From Hyphomicrobium sp. (GTDB lineage Bacteria; Pseudomonadota; Alphaproteobacteria; Rhizobiales; Hyphomicrobiaceae), in the NCBI GenBank assembly GCA_013141015.1, contig JABFRT010000007.1, positions 10,992 through 74,991 of the forward strand: a stretch of DNA of 64,000 nucleotides. The letters run 5' to 3'. Below the pieces are notes generated by a model. The model was given only the letters and a program-made list of their open reading frames with translations, had not been told where the DNA came from and searched no databases. Below, one piece after another: positions 9,114 to 17,252 of the stretch. Both the position numbers and the translations under genes were made by a program. The stretch's first letter is position 1. Every line of letters begins with the position of its first letter.

Positions 9114-9995
9114 TCACGCCAGCTCTGAAACCCGGGCGATTTTCACACCCGGCGGCGGTTTGCTGTCGGCCGGCACAAAGAAATCGGGCGCCAAGGGGAT
9201 CGACGGATCAACGCGGTAATGCTCGAAATCAGTCACACCACCGGTTGCGTGCAGGAACGTATCGTCGATCAGGAAATTTCCGGTGAACGATTTTGACGGC
9301 TGCGCAAATATGAGATGAGCGGCATCCGACAGGATGTCCGGCGTGCGGCTCATACGCATCAGCTTATCGCCACCAAGCACGTTCTTGATCGCAGCCGTCG
9401 CAATCGTTGTGCGCGGCCACAGCGCGTTGACCGCGATACCGTCCTTCTTCAGCTCTTCCGCCATGCCAAGCACACACAAGCTCATGCCATACTTGGCAAT
9501 CGAATAGGCGACGTGTCCGCCGAACCAGCGCGGGTGCATGTCGAGCGGCGGCGACATCATCAGAATGTGCGGATTGGCCGAGCGGCGCAGATGCGGCAGG
9601 CACGTCTTCGACACGAGGAACGTGCCGCGCGTGTTGATGCCCATCATCAGATCGAAGCGCTTCATATCGGTCTTGTCGGTGTTGGTCAGCGATATCGCGC
9701 TCGCGTTGTTGACGCAGATATCGATGCCGCCGAACGTTGCGACGGTCAGATCCACGGCGCGCTGCACTTGCTCTTCATCGCGGATATCGCAGACGATGGG
9801 CAAAGCGATGCCGCCCGCATCCTGGATTTCTTTGGCCGCCGAATGGATCGTGCCTTCGAGTTTGGGGTGGGGTTCCGCTGTCTTGGCGGCAATCGCCAGG
9901 CGGGCACCGTCGCGGGCCGCGCGCTTGGCGATTGCTAAGCCGATGCCCCGGCTGCCACCGGTAATGAAAAGCGTCTTGTCCTTGAGAGAAGCCAT
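9114..9995 (-). CDS. Short-chain dehydrogenase, HSDL2-like
   Basis: 293 residues. N-terminal NAD(P)-binding TGGSRGIGLAIAKRAA, the NNAS strand-end motif, and an active-site region with AYSIAKYGMS (Tyr-x-x-x-Lys). The variant YSIAKYG and the long C-terminal tail with PADSKPPPGVK resemble the hydroxysteroid-dehydrogenase-like 2 branch, whose bacterial substrates are uncertain and often linked to fatty-acid metabolism. An AAGGA-type ribosome-binding site precedes the ATG. It is the first gene of the cluster running into HDAC, xseB and dxs. Confidence 0.88.
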   Translation of the reverse strand: MASLKDKTLFITGGSRGIGLAIAKRAARDGARLAIAAKTAEPHPKLEGTIHSAAKEIQDAGGIALPIVCDIRDEEQVQRAVDLTVATFGGIDICVNNASAISLTNTDKTDMKRFDLMMGINTRGTFLVSKTCLPHLRRSANPHILMMSPPLDMHPRWFGGHVAYSIAKYGMSLCVLGMAEELKKDGIAVNALWPRTTIATAAIKNVLGGDKLMRMSRTPDILSDAAHLIFAQPSKSFTGNFLIDDTFLHATGGVTDFEHYRVDPSIPLAPDFFVPADSKPPPGVKIARVSELA

Positions 9996-10076
9996 GCGGG
10001 CATCCTTTTTTTGCAGTCGTTGGGCAGAGCTTAGAGTGTCCGGTCGGACTAGTTAAGTCCAGGCCTCCAATCAGGG

Positions 10077-11597
10077 TTAGATTTCGCGGCGCAAAAAACG
10101 CCGGTAGACCCAGCGAAACGGAGCGGTCACGGTCTCCCAGGTTTGAACCGCCAGCTGCCACATCAGGGCGGGGAAGCCGACGACCGGTAAAAACACCAGC
10201 AAAAACGTGGCTTCCCGCGGCGTTCTATTCAGCCAAGCGCGTATGCGGCCGGCGGGCCCCGGTCCGTCCGCCGGTCGCCCCCCGCCGCTCGGCCAAATTC
10301 TGGACCACCAGCCCCGCGCCGTGCCCCAACTGAACACCCCCGAGATGATTCCGACGAGATATGGAATTTGCACATAGGTTGGAATGCCGGGAATGAGCTG
10401 GGCGTTAGCTTCCCGTTGGGAGCTTTCGTCCCGGCCGTGCATTTCGACGGCTTTGGTGACGATTTCTCCGGTCAGGTGGCTGACCGTCTCTTCCAACAGG
10501 CTTGACGCTTCGCCAGCCAGCCCCGCGCCCGTTTCAGCCGGTGATGCAGCGAGTTGCACACGGCTCGATCCTTCGCGCGATGCGGTAACCTGAAAGCCGC
10601 CGCGCCGCGCGCCCAGCGCCTCAATAAAATCTCCGAAGTTTGCGGCTTTCGCTGCATCCTTCAAACCGCTGACCTCAATCGATTGCCACAACCAGTTGCG
10701 CCCGCCGGGCTGGCGCGCCGCATCGGTGTGCAGGATCACCAGATTGACGTCGTTCTGGCTCGCCGCACTGACAAGCTCATCAAGATCGCGGCTGACTTCG
10801 CCGCCCTTGGATGGCGTAAAATAGATTTTGCCATTCTCCACCCGCCCGGCCACCAGCGCAGTCTGGCCGCGGATCGAGCGGAAGGCCGCCGCCAGATGCA
10901 CCGGATCCAGCTCATCGACCTGCGGCAATTTGCTGGCGCCATCCAGCTTCGGCGCGGACGGCAAGCGATTGGACGCGCCCGGCTGCAAGGAAATCGTGCG
11001 AATGTTGGCCTTGTTCAGCGAGCGGCCAAGATACGATACTGTCTCATCGAACATCGCCCGGTCAGCAAGCTCAACCACCACATTGGGCTTGATTTGGGCT
11101 TTAAGCGCCGCGCTGCTGCCGGATCCGCTGCGCGTGACCCCGTACGTTCCGCTGTCCGTCACCACGTGCAGGTTCGCATCTTTCGGCAACTGATCAAGCG
11201 CGGCACGGTTCTGGAACACGCTGTCTTCGGAAAGGTAGAGCGTCAGCTTGCTTTCGCCAGCTGCGATATCGGGCGACAGCGCCGGCAGCACGCGCTTCAT
11301 TTCATCGGCCGTGCCGGCCGTGAAAACCTGCCCCTCGCGATTGACGAATTGCCAGTGGCCTTCGGGTGTGGCGTGCGCCGCCAGCGCGCCCTTCGGTGCG
11401 CCTGCAAGCCCCTTGAGGTGACTTGCTGCCTTTCCAACCGCGCCCAAATGCGAGCCGGAATGGCTGGCCGCCTTGCCGCCCGCCTCGCCCGCTTCGCGCA
11501 GAATGCTCGTAAAAATGTTGGCGCGCGCCGGTGCGCTTGCAAGGAGTGCGCTCGCAATGGCTGCCGTCAGCACTGCAAGAACCGTTAAGCGGCGCAT
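10077..11597 (-). CDS. Exported protein of unknown function with C-terminal membrane segments
   Basis: 506 residues from the ATG at 11597, which has AAGGAGAG four bases ahead; the ORF track starts 6 codons earlier at a TTG that overlaps this Shine-Dalgarno sequence. A signal peptide (LTVLAVLTAAIASALLASAPARA) is followed by a Gly/Ala/Ser/His-rich stretch, a mixed alpha/beta central part with YLSEDSVF and VTDSGTYGV, and near the C-terminus two hydrophobic segments (PYLVGIISGVFSWGTARGWW and ATFLLVFLPVVGFPALMWQL) before a basic tail. I recognise no family. It stands alone, 82 bp upstream of the SDR gene in the same direction. Confidence 0.75.
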   Translation of the reverse strand: MRRLTVLAVLTAAIASALLASAPARANIFTSILREAGEAGGKAASHSGSHLGAVGKAASHLKGLAGAPKGALAAHATPEGHWQFVNREGQVFTAGTADEMKRVLPALSPDIAAGESKLTLYLSEDSVFQNRAALDQLPKDANLHVVTDSGTYGVTRSGSGSSAALKAQIKPNVVVELADRAMFDETVSYLGRSLNKANIRTISLQPGASNRLPSAPKLDGASKLPQVDELDPVHLAAAFRSIRGQTALVAGRVENGKIYFTPSKGGEVSRDLDELVSAASQNDVNLVILHTDAARQPGGRNWLWQSIEVSGLKDAAKAANFGDFIEALGARRGGFQVTASREGSSRVQLAASPAETGAGLAGEASSLLEETVSHLTGEIVTKAVEMHGRDESSQREANAQLIPGIPTYVQIPYLVGIISGVFSWGTARGWWSRIWPSGGGRPADGPGPAGRIRAWLNRTPREATFLLVFLPVVGFPALMWQLAVQTWETVTAPFRWVYRRFLRREI

Positions 11598-11679
11598 GTT
11601 TCTCTCCTTGATCAAATGGGCGCACTCAATGCGGCGCCCGATGTGACCGGATTATCCGCCGTGCACCCACCGCACGGCA

Positions 11680-12453
11680 TTATGTTGGTTTCGCGAATTC
11701 CGGTGGACGCTTTTCAAGGAATGCCTGGAACGCTTCGCGCGCTTCCGGTGATTTCAAGCGCCGCTCGAAGGCAATCGCCTCTTCGTCAACGCGCGCTGAG
11801 ATTTCAGCTGGTGATCCGCGCAACATTGCCCGGGCGATGGCCAGTGCTTCGGGCGGCTTGGCGGCAAGGCGCTTGGCCGCGCGCATTGCGGTCTTTTCCA
11901 GCTGATCGGCAGGCACAACCGCATTGACGAAACCGGCTTCGCGCGCCCGCTCGGCTGAGAACGTGTCGCCCATCACCAGCATTTCGAAACTGCGATGCGA
12001 GCCCATCATGCGCGGCATCAACAGGCTCGATCCGGCTTCGGGCACCAGCCCGAGATCAAGGAACGGCGTGGCAAACGTCGCGTCGGGTGTCGCGTAGACG
12101 AGATCGCAGTGAAACAGCAGCGTCGTGCCGATGCCAATAGCGATCCCTTCAACTGCAGCGATGACAGGCTTTTTGATCAGCGGCAACAGCCGGATGAAGC
12201 GCAGCACTTCATTGACGCCACCCGCTGCGCCCATTCCTGCGGCTAAAAAATCATTGATGTCGTTGCCGGCCGTGAACATGCCGCCCGAACCGGTCAGCAC
12301 GTGCGCCGCAATTGCCGCATCAGCGTCGCCCGCTTCAAGCGCGTCACACAGCGCCTTGTACATCGGCCGGGTCAACGCGTTCTTCTTATCGGGCCGCATC
12401 AAGCGAAGGACCTGCACGCCGCTGGCGCTGGTGGCGGTAACTTCGGCGCTCAT
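11680..12453 (-). CDS. Enoyl-CoA hydratase/isomerase family protein
   Basis: 257-residue crotonase-fold protein. Oxyanion-hole region GGMFTAGNDINDFL and PVIAAVEGIAIGIGTTLLFHCDLVYA, followed by LGLVPEAGSSLLMPRMMG carrying a conserved Glu, support hydratase or isomerase activity on acyl-CoA. Its ATG overlaps the stop of the upstream acyl-CoA dehydrogenase in an ATGA, so the two are translationally coupled and probably perform successive steps of a fatty or branched acyl-CoA degradation route. Substrate chain length cannot be read from the sequence. Confidence 0.92.
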   Translation of the reverse strand: MSAEVTATSASGVQVLRLMRPDKKNALTRPMYKALCDALEAGDADAAIAAHVLTGSGGMFTAGNDINDFLAAGMGAAGGVNEVLRFIRLLPLIKKPVIAAVEGIAIGIGTTLLFHCDLVYATPDATFATPFLDLGLVPEAGSSLLMPRMMGSHRSFEMLVMGDTFSAERAREAGFVNAVVPADQLEKTAMRAAKRLAAKPPEALAIARAMLRGSPAEISARVDEEAIAFERRLKSPEAREAFQAFLEKRPPEFAKPT

Positions 12454-14210
12454 GCGAACACTCCTTCGTTGGCTGCGATAGCGGCTGCGCCATGCATCGC
12501 CGTATCAGCAAGACCCTCAGCCGCCGTCAGGCAATTCTCGGCAAAGAAGCGCGCGGTGGTGACGGCATGCGGACTGGCATCCTCAGCAAGCGCGCCCTTG
12601 GCCAGATAGCTCGCCCCCGCGACCAACCCGAACAGCCGCAGATACGGTGTCGCGCCGGCGAGTGCCGCTTCGGGGTCGCTTTGCAACGCGCCGCCCATCC
12701 ACTTGCTGGCCGCCACTAACGCCATCAGCCCCTTCTGCAGCTTCGCGCCCATTTGGCCGAAGTCCGGCCGGTTCGACGCCTGCACCTTGCTGGCGATATC
12801 GCTTACGCTGGCGAGATAGGCTTTCATCACCGCGCCGCCTTCAAGTGGCAGCTTGCGCATCACAAGGTCAATCGCCTGAATGCCGTTGGTGCCTTCGTAA
12901 ATCGGCAGAATGCGGGCATCGCGCAGATATTGGGCGGCGCCCGTTTCTTCGACGAAGCCCATGCCGCCGTGCACTTGAATGCCGAGCGACGCAACCTCGC
13001 AGCCGATGTCGGTCGAGAAAGCCTTCGCGACTGGCGTCAGGAGCGCAGCCAGATTGCGCGCGGCCCGCGCCTGATCTTCATCCGCCGACAGCGCCGCCAC
13101 ATCCAACGCGCCAGCCGTTGCCAAGCAGATCATGCGAGACGCTTGCGTCATGGCTTTCATCGTCAACAACGTCCGCCGCACATCGGCATGGGCGATGATC
13201 GGGCTCATGCCGGGCACGGTGTTGCCCAAGGCTTTGCCTTGCGTGCGCTCTTTGGCAAAGGCGATGGCGCGTTGCGTGGCGCGTTCGGCAATCGCCACGC
13301 CCTGCATGCCGACCGCAAGGCGGGCCGAGTTCATCATCACGAACATATTCTGCAAGCCGCGGTTCTCTTCCCCGACCAGATACCCGGTCGCGCCGCCATT
13401 CTCGCCAAACTTCATCACGCACGTTGGGCTGGCCATAATGCCAAGCTTGTGCTCGATCCCGGCGCAGATCACGTCGTTGCGCGCGCCAACCGATCCATCG
13501 TCCTTCAACAGGAACTTCGGCACCAGGAACAGCGATATTCCGCGCGTGCCACCCGGCGCATCCGGCAGACGCGCCAGCACTAGGTGGATAATATTATCCG
13601 CCATATCGTGCTCGCCGCAGGTGATGAAGATTTTTGTGCCGGTTATGCGATAGCTGCCGTCAGCGTGGCGCTCGGCGCGCGTTTTGAGTTCCGATAAATC
13701 AGAGCCTGCATGCGGCTCTGTCAGGTTCATGGTGCCGGTCCATTCGCCCGACACCATTTTCGGCAAGTAGGTTGCTTTCAACGTGTCACTGCCGCCGGTC
13801 TCGATGGCGTGGATGGCGCCTTGGGTAAGCAGCGGGCAGAGCCCAAACGCCAGATTGGCCGAGTTCCAGATTTCACAGACCGATACCGACACGATTTCCG
13901 GCAAGCCCTGGCCGCCGAATTCTTCAGGGCACGGCAACGCGCTCCATCCGCCGGCGGTGAATTGCTTGTAGGCATCACGGAACCCGGCCGGCGTGGTCAC
14001 GTGGCCGCCGCTCCATTTGGCGCCCGTCCGGTCGCCGCTCCAGTTCAGCGGGGCCAGCACGTCGCCGGCAAACTTTCCGGCCTCATCCAGCACAGCCCGG
14101 ATCGTCTCGCCGTCCAGTCCAGGGTAAAGCCCGTTAGCCAAGCGGCTATCGAGATCAGCAACAGTCTTGAGAGCTGTGACGATGTCGTCTACTGGAGCGG
14201 AATAGGTCAT
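12450..14210 (-). CDS. Acyl-CoA dehydrogenase, long form with C-terminal extension (DmdC-like)
   Basis: 586 residues, longer than the usual 380-400 because of a C-terminal extension seen in FadE/DmdC-type members. Flavin and substrate motifs: NLTEPHAGSDLSELKTRA, IFITCGEHDM, the QVHGGMGFVEETGAAQYLRDARILPIYEGTNGIQAIDLVMRK region with the catalytic-base neighbourhood. It oxidises an acyl-CoA to the trans-2-enoyl-CoA, feeding the coupled enoyl-CoA hydratase downstream. DmdC homologues act on 3-methylmercaptopropionyl-CoA, but general fatty acyl-CoA use is equally possible. The start codon nearly coincides with possible upstream starts of the divergent tsaC gene. Confidence 0.93.
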   Translation of the reverse strand: MTYSAPVDDIVTALKTVADLDSRLANGLYPGLDGETIRAVLDEAGKFAGDVLAPLNWSGDRTGAKWSGGHVTTPAGFRDAYKQFTAGGWSALPCPEEFGGQGLPEIVSVSVCEIWNSANLAFGLCPLLTQGAIHAIETGGSDTLKATYLPKMVSGEWTGTMNLTEPHAGSDLSELKTRAERHADGSYRITGTKIFITCGEHDMADNIIHLVLARLPDAPGGTRGISLFLVPKFLLKDDGSVGARNDVICAGIEHKLGIMASPTCVMKFGENGGATGYLVGEENRGLQNMFVMMNSARLAVGMQGVAIAERATQRAIAFAKERTQGKALGNTVPGMSPIIAHADVRRTLLTMKAMTQASRMICLATAGALDVAALSADEDQARAARNLAALLTPVAKAFSTDIGCEVASLGIQVHGGMGFVEETGAAQYLRDARILPIYEGTNGIQAIDLVMRKLPLEGGAVMKAYLASVSDIASKVQASNRPDFGQMGAKLQKGLMALVAASKWMGGALQSDPEAALAGATPYLRLFGLVAGASYLAKGALAEDASPHAVTTARFFAENCLTAAEGLADTAMHGAAAIAANEGVFA

Positions 14211-14253
14211 GGGCGGTCAGATGCTCGCTTCATTAGAGTTGGATCGCAAGACT

Positions 14254-15255
14254 ATGCCGAATACCGGCGATAGCAAACCACCCGGACCGCCAATGGGCAG
14301 CAATATTCACAGGCCGGGCCCTGAGACCTTGGCCGCGGCGGGCCAGCTGATCCGCGACGGGCAACTTGTGGCGTTTCCAACCGAGACTGTCTATGGGCTC
14401 GGCGCCGACGCCACCAACAGCATGGCCGTTGCCGGTATTTTCGCGGCCAAGGGCCGGCCGCGCTTCAATCCGCTGATCGTGCACGTGCCGGATCTGGCGG
14501 CGGCGCAAAAGCTGGGCGTATTTTCACCCATGGCCAAGCATCTCGCGGCCGCGTTCTGGCCGGGTCCCTTGACGCTGGTTGTGACGCGCGTTGCCGGTTC
14601 ACCAATCTCGGATCTTGTCTCGGCAGGCCTGCCGACGCTGGCACTGCGCGTGACCAGCAACCCCATCGCTCAGGCGCTGTTGCGGGCGGCGGACCGGCCG
14701 CTCGCCGCGCCGTCAGCCAATCGCTCGGGCCACGTCAGCGCCACACGCGCCGAACACGTTGCAGCCGATCTGGCGGACTCGGTTGCCATGATCCTCGACG
14801 ATGGCGCGACCACACACGGTCTTGAATCGGCAATTGTCGATGCGACCGGTGACACCATTGTTCTGCTGCGGCCCGGCGCCATCCCCATCGAAGCGCTCGA
14901 AAGCATCACCGGCACAACGATTGCGCGGGCGAAAGGTCATGCGTCTCAGCCAACGGCACCGGGCCAACTGGAAAGCCACTATGCGCCGCGCGCCGCGATC
15001 CGCCTCAATGCGGCAAGCGTTGAAATGGGTGAGGCTTTGCTGGCTTTCGGGCCGGCGCCGCTGGCCGCGACAGGACCGTCATTCAACCTCAGTCGACGTG
15101 GCGATCTGATCGAAGCGGCCATCAACCTGTTCAGCGCCTTGCGCACGCTGGACGCCTCCGGCGCCGCCGCCATCGCCGTCATGCCCATTCCGAATGAGGG
15201 TCTCGGCGAAGCGATCAACGACCGCTTAGCGCGCGCTGCCGCGCCACGCGCTTAA
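14254..15255 (+). CDS. tsaC: L-threonylcarbamoyladenylate synthase (Sua5/YwlC type)
   Basis: Makes threonylcarbamoyl-AMP from threonine, bicarbonate and ATP for t6A37 modification of ANN-decoding tRNAs. The YrdC domain shows VAFPTETVYGLGADATN, KGRPRFNPLIVHV, the ALRVTSNP strand and AAPSANRSGHVSAT; then a linker with LRPGAIPIE and the C-terminal Sua5 domain (APGQLESHYAPRAA). The track's ATG at 14209 overlaps the divergent acyl-CoA dehydrogenase start; the ATGs at 14254 or 14293 fit homologues better, and I use 14254 (333 residues) with some uncertainty. Its stop almost meets the convergent Cys-rich ORF. Confidence 0.93.
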   Translation: MPNTGDSKPPGPPMGSNIHRPGPETLAAAGQLIRDGQLVAFPTETVYGLGADATNSMAVAGIFAAKGRPRFNPLIVHVPDLAAAQKLGVFSPMAKHLAAAFWPGPLTLVVTRVAGSPISDLVSAGLPTLALRVTSNPIAQALLRAADRPLAAPSANRSGHVSATRAEHVAADLADSVAMILDDGATTHGLESAIVDATGDTIVLLRPGAIPIEALESITGTTIARAKGHASQPTAPGQLESHYAPRAAIRLNAASVEMGEALLAFGPAPLAATGPSFNLSRRGDLIEAAINLFSALRTLDASGAAAIAVMPIPNEGLGEAINDRLARAAAPRA

Positions 15256-15259
15256 GCGT

Positions 15260-15685
15260 TCAACGGCGTAATGCCGGATAGCGCTTGCCGATGCAGCGCG
15301 AGAATTTGCCGGTGCATTCCTCGCAGCTGAATTCGTTGCGCGGTCCGTGGCCAATCCGCGATATGCAGCGCCGCAGCATGGCAAGGCACGACACGCAAGC
15401 AACGCGGCGCGCGGCACAGAATTGCTGCGAATATCCCTTAGCGCCGCGCACAACCGCTGACCGGCACGATGCCACGGCCTGCGGCCGGCATATGCGCGCG
15501 AATTTTGAAGACGTGACGCCGCACTGATAGGGCGAGACCTGCGCGGCCTGGTGGAGGATTGGGGCGGACGGAGTTGAGCGCGAGATTTGCGGCGCAGCAC
15601 CAGCTGCACTCATCAACAGCGCAAAAACAAGCGGCGCGATCATCAACCGCAAGGCAACGCCATACGCGGTCAAAAATTCAGCCAT
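15260..15685 (-). CDS. Small exported cysteine-rich protein, unknown function
   Basis: 141 residues (127 if the second Met at 15643 is used). A hydrophobic signal-like stretch (MIAPLVFALLMSAAGAAP) precedes about 100 residues with ten cysteines, several in C-x2-C or C-x(5-8)-C spacing (VACVSC, FSCEECTGKFSRC). This suggests a disulfide-stabilised periplasmic protein, or metal binding. No family recognised. It ends 4 bp from the tsaC stop. Support: signal peptide plus a cysteine pattern unlikely in a random frame. Confidence 0.65.
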   Translation of the reverse strand: MAEFLTAYGVALRLMIAPLVFALLMSAAGAAPQISRSTPSAPILHQAAQVSPYQCGVTSSKFARICRPQAVASCRSAVVRGAKGYSQQFCAARRVACVSCLAMLRRCISRIGHGPRNEFSCEECTGKFSRCIGKRYPALRR

Positions 15686-15731
15686 TGCAATCCGTCATTG
15701 GAAAAGGTGCCCCCGCACGACGCCCGCTGGC

Positions 15732-15932
15732 CTATTCCTGGCCAGCGATGTAGGCGCCAACCGTGATCATGCGGTAGACGACCGGGCCCAGCAGAGCATT
15801 CTCTGAAACGTAGGATTCAAACGTGCTGCTTAAAGCCTGCGTAACGGATGACGGGGACGGAACGAGCGCCCAAACCGCGCCATACATCAGCGCCGTTGTT
15901 AATCCGTTGACGATCAAATACCGGCGCAACAT
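15732..15932 (-). CDS. Small membrane protein, unknown function
   Basis: 66 residues from the ATG at 15932, which has a GGGGG run before it; the track adds 8 codons upstream. One clear N-terminal hydrophobic segment (IVNGLTTALMYGAVWALV) and a second weaker one near the C-terminus (GPVVYRMITVGAYIAG). Short single-gene unit between the Cys-rich ORF and the acyltransferase gene. Resembles the many small uncharacterised membrane proteins of Hyphomicrobiales; no function can be proposed. Confidence 0.6.
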   Translation of the reverse strand: MLRRYLIVNGLTTALMYGAVWALVPSPSSVTQALSSTFESYVSENALLGPVVYRMITVGAYIAGQE

Positions 15933-16044
15933 AGAACCCCCGACACACACGTTCATACTTTTTTAATCAAAGCACGACGCGTGCCAAGGCTCAAGCCTTT
16001 TGCGGGCACAATTGAAAAACTTGCGCTGTGTATGTGAGGCAGCG

Positions 16045-17217
16045 TTAAGCCAGCACGCTGGCCATCCGCCGGGCGGGCACCGCGTTAACCTTTGCAGGCC
16101 GCATCCGCGACCTCAAGCGCAACGCCGGGTGTTCGATGAAGATCCACGACAGCAAGGCCAGCGGCAACACAACCGCCGCCGCAAGAACTGCAATGATCAG
16201 CGGGTGAAGAGCGGGCGCGACGTCGAGCAGTGCCTGTTGAATGGGGCCTGCATAAATGTAAACGCCAAACGAAAGATCGACCCGGTTGCAGAACCCACGC
16301 AATGGCCCAAAAGAAAGACTCGCCGACCATACAATTGCGTAGCCGAGCAAGAGCGCCGTCGCCAACTCGCCAAAGCGCGTACCAAGTGCCGCGGCGAAAA
16401 TAGCAAACAGTGGAAGCAGCAGACCGCCGCGGATCACCAGCTGATCGCGGATTAGGTAGGCGAGCATACCTGTGCCAAAATACAGTGAGAAATAGCGGGC
16501 ATTGTCGGTGAAAGAATACGTCTCCGCGGGCTTTGGCTCCGTTGAAAAGACGGCGGCCAGATATGCGGCCAGCAGCCCAGCGGCAATCAGCCTGAAGCGC
16601 GGCTTGAACAGTCCTGCAAGCCCTGCTGCAGCAAGACCCGCATAGCACAGCACCTCATATTTCAAAGTCCAAAGCGATGTATTGACACTGCCGGCCACCG
16701 GCAAACCGGTGAATACGCCGGGCAGTGGCGCGTTGCCGGTGGAGAGCGACAGCGTCTTGATCAGATACGCCGGCAGTTCAGCACCGGTGAAATACTCAGC
16801 CAATGGCAGCAGCGAGACCACCGGCCCCAACACAAGCGCCGTCAGCAATACGCAAACGACGAGGCCCGGAAAAATCCGCAACATGCGCGCGGCCGCGAAA
16901 TCGATCAGCGACCGGCTGCGATCAAAGCTCTGAGCGACCAGGATGCCGCTCAAGATAAAGAACCCCTGCACCGCATGTTCACCAAGCGAATGGCCGGTCA
17001 GTGCGGTCAGCGGTTCGGCCTGATCCGTTCCAAACGCGTACAAGTAACTGTGCGAAATTAGGACGAGCAAGGCCATCAAAAGCCGCAGCACCCCAAAGCT
17101 ATTGTGCTCTGGCGCCATGATTTGCCCAAGTCGCGGGGCGATTGCGGGTGTGCGGGGGGCGGAATTCAACATCTCGGGCTCCAAAGGGCGCATAGCCCTC
17201 CGGAGACTGAGCATCAT
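16045..17217 (-). CDS. Acyltransferase 3 family membrane protein (OafA-like)
   Basis: 390 residues with about ten predicted transmembrane helices. Family signatures: the N-terminal FGVLRLLMALLVLISHSYLYAFG, with the catalytic His, and GEHAVQGFFILSGILVAQSFDRSRS. Such proteins O-acylate lipopolysaccharide, exopolysaccharide or other surface glycans using cytoplasmic acyl-CoA. There is no SGNH domain, so it is the short form. It has no glycosyltransferase neighbours, so the acceptor is unknown. The start is uncertain; several Met codons precede the first helix, and one (17193) has GGAGG immediately upstream. Confidence 0.88.
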   Translation of the reverse strand: MMLSLRRAMRPLEPEMLNSAPRTPAIAPRLGQIMAPEHNSFGVLRLLMALLVLISHSYLYAFGTDQAEPLTALTGHSLGEHAVQGFFILSGILVAQSFDRSRSLIDFAAARMLRIFPGLVVCVLLTALVLGPVVSLLPLAEYFTGAELPAYLIKTLSLSTGNAPLPGVFTGLPVAGSVNTSLWTLKYEVLCYAGLAAAGLAGLFKPRFRLIAAGLLAAYLAAVFSTEPKPAETYSFTDNARYFSLYFGTGMLAYLIRDQLVIRGGLLLPLFAIFAAALGTRFGELATALLLGYAIVWSASLSFGPLRGFCNRVDLSFGVYIYAGPIQQALLDVAPALHPLIIAVLAAAVVLPLALLSWIFIEHPALRLRSRMRPAKVNAVPARRMASVLA

Positions 17218-17252
17218 TTATGCCAACTCTGTCATTTGGGCCGCGCGCCCGC

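Noticed and set aside
8255-9286. 343-residue plus-strand ORF
   Set aside because: Antisense to the HDAC-family gene, whose catalytic motifs are clear.
10554-11588. 344-residue plus-strand ORF
   Set aside because: Mirror of the exported minus-strand protein gene; Arg/Ala-rich composition typical of antisense frames in high-GC DNA, and no motif.
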